Shown: piece by piece, positions 63,030 through 64,000 of the stretch
How positions within the stretch are numbered: the stretch's first letter is position 1
Layout: each line of letters opens with the position of its first letter
Assembly (NCBI RefSeq): GCF_003265705.1
Contig: NW_020313157.1
Location: 2,587,570-2,651,569 of the forward strand
Direction: 5' to 3'
DNA: 64,000 bases
From: Callorhinus ursinus
Taxonomy: Eukaryota; Chordata; Mammalia; Carnivora; Otariidae
The notes under the pieces: model-generated
The model's input: the letters and a program-made list of their open reading frames with translations, nothing else
Told to the model about the DNA's origin: nothing
Databases searched by the model: none
Program-made: the position numbers and the translations under genes

Positions 63030-63975
63030 AGCCAAGAGAAATGAATACATCCACACAAAAATTTGTACAGCATGTCCATTAACAACCCAAAGCTGGAGAC
63101 AACCTGAATGCCCACCCACTGATGGACAGATAAACAAAACGTGGTCCAACCACACAGAGGAGTGCTATGAACCACAGGAAGAAACAAGGTACTGACGCCT
63201 GCTACGACATGGATGAAGACACGGTGTTCAGGGACAGAAGCCAGTCACAAAAAAAGGTCACATACTCTGATTCTGTTTATGTGAAATATCCCCAACAGGC
63301 AAGTCCAAAATGACAGAAAGCAGACGAACGGCTGCCGGGGGCTGAGGGACTGGTGGTGGGCACAGCGTCTCCTCTGGGGCTGATGAAATCAGATGGCAGT
63401 GACGGCTGCACAACTCTGAATACAGACCTTCTTCAACTTACGACAGGGTTACAGCTTGAGAAGCCCCTCGTAAGGTGAAATTATCAGAAGTCGAAAATGC
63501 ACTAACACACCCTGAAGAACTTAAAACGTGCTCGGAACACTTACATCAGCCTATAGTTGGGCAAAATCGCCTCCCACAGAACCCATTTCATACTGAAGTG
63601 CTGAGCAGTATCTCATGTAATATAGTGAATACCGTACTGAAAGAGAAAAACGGGATGGCGGTCAGTCTGTCGGTCGTTTACCCTCGTGAGCGCGTGGCTG
63701 ACGGGGAGCTTCAGCTCCTGCCCCCGCATCCCCAGGGAGGACCGTGCTACAGATCGCTAGCCCAGCGGAAGATGCAAATTCAAAATTCGAAGTACAGTTT
63801 CTACTGAATGTGTTATCACTTTAGTGCCATCGTAAAGTTGAAAAATCAAAGTCAAACCATCTTAAGTCAAAGGACCATCATCTATCTGGTAAATATCACT
63901 GACTGTACACTTTAAAAGGGCAAACAGTACGGTACCTGAATTAGATCTCAATAAAATGTTTTTAAAAACAAACTA
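63030..63975 (+). repeat. LINE-1 3' end interrupted by a DNA transposon
   Basis: L1 pieces 63030-63422 (aacctgaatgcccacccact, atggatgaagacacggtgtt, gaaatatccccaacaggcaa) and 63889-63975 (ctgtacactttaaaagggca, tctcaataaaatgttttt). Confidence 0.72.
63423..63888. mobile_element. Non-autonomous DNA transposon nested in L1
   Basis: Palindromic-type ends: cttcaacttacgacaggg at the left, and catcgtaaagttgaaaaatc then catcttaagtc at the right. Termini are CAG and CTG, with TA just outside on the left and one base away on the right, as in pogo/Tigger-like elements. No transposase frame; family name not certain. Confidence 0.6.
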
Positions 63976-64000
63976 CAGAATAATATGTATACGGCATGAC

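Noticed and set aside
59128..63990. Search for the next upstream MGRN1 exon (ending SEWKDDE)
   Set aside because: No matching open segment with splice sites was found on the minus strand, so the remaining 5' exons must lie beyond the window.

Overview
This is mammalian nuclear DNA, almost certainly from a caniform carnivore (dog, bear, seal and weasel group). About thirty CanSINE copies are scattered through it: tRNA-Lys-like heads reading gggcgcctgggtggctcag, a CT-rich middle, and AATAAATAAAATCTTT tails. There are also carnivore-type LINE-1 3' ends and older mammalian repeats (MIR, old L1, Tigger1). Genes have GT-AG introns, CpG-island promoters and AATAAA polyadenylation signals. I see no bacterial, plasmid, phage or CRISPR content.

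Layout. (1) 1-1,800: CpG-island promoter, with ANKS3 exon 1 on the + strand and a probable divergent first exon on the - strand. By known mammalian synteny the latter should belong to DNAAF8 (C16orf71), but its coding exons lie outside the window. (2) 1,380-33,300: the complete ANKS3 gene (+). Fifteen coding exons give an unbroken 659-residue protein with ankyrin repeats, a SAM domain and a C-terminal coiled coil. Its introns 1, 5, 6 and 10 carry most of the repeats. (3) 33,575-36,200: the complete NUDT16L1 (TIRR) gene (-), three coding exons, 210 residues, tail-to-tail with ANKS3 across less than 300 bp. Its CpG-island promoter is at about 35.6-36.5 kb. (4) 36,500-38,800: short intergenic stretch. 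(5) 38,810 to the right edge: the 3' two thirds of MGRN1 (-), twelve coding exons encoding the last 390 residues, including the RING finger, the PSAP motif and an alternatively used small basic exon. The 5' MGRN1 exons lie beyond 64,000.

The order (DNAAF8)-ANKS3-NUDT16L1-MGRN1 is the conserved block of human 16p13.3, seen here reversed. The genes are not one pathway. ANKS3 is a cilium/nephronophthisis-module scaffold, NUDT16L1 regulates 53BP1, and MGRN1 is an E3 ubiquitin ligase. ANKS3 and DNAAF8 do share a ciliary theme and a promoter region, and a sequence matching the RFX X-box consensus lies there.

I did not find a convincing previously undescribed system. The items most worth a second look are the X-box-like site in the shared promoter, a 53-bp near-identical non-transposon duplication inside MGRN1, nested and inverted CanSINE pairs with readable target-site duplications, an internally deleted CanSINE still flanked by a perfect 16-bp duplication, long G/C homopolymers beside an MGRN1 splice donor, and the alternative MGRN1 C-terminus. 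Exon coordinates were set by hand from splice sites and reading phase; repeat family names come from memory of consensus sequences and were not checked against a library.
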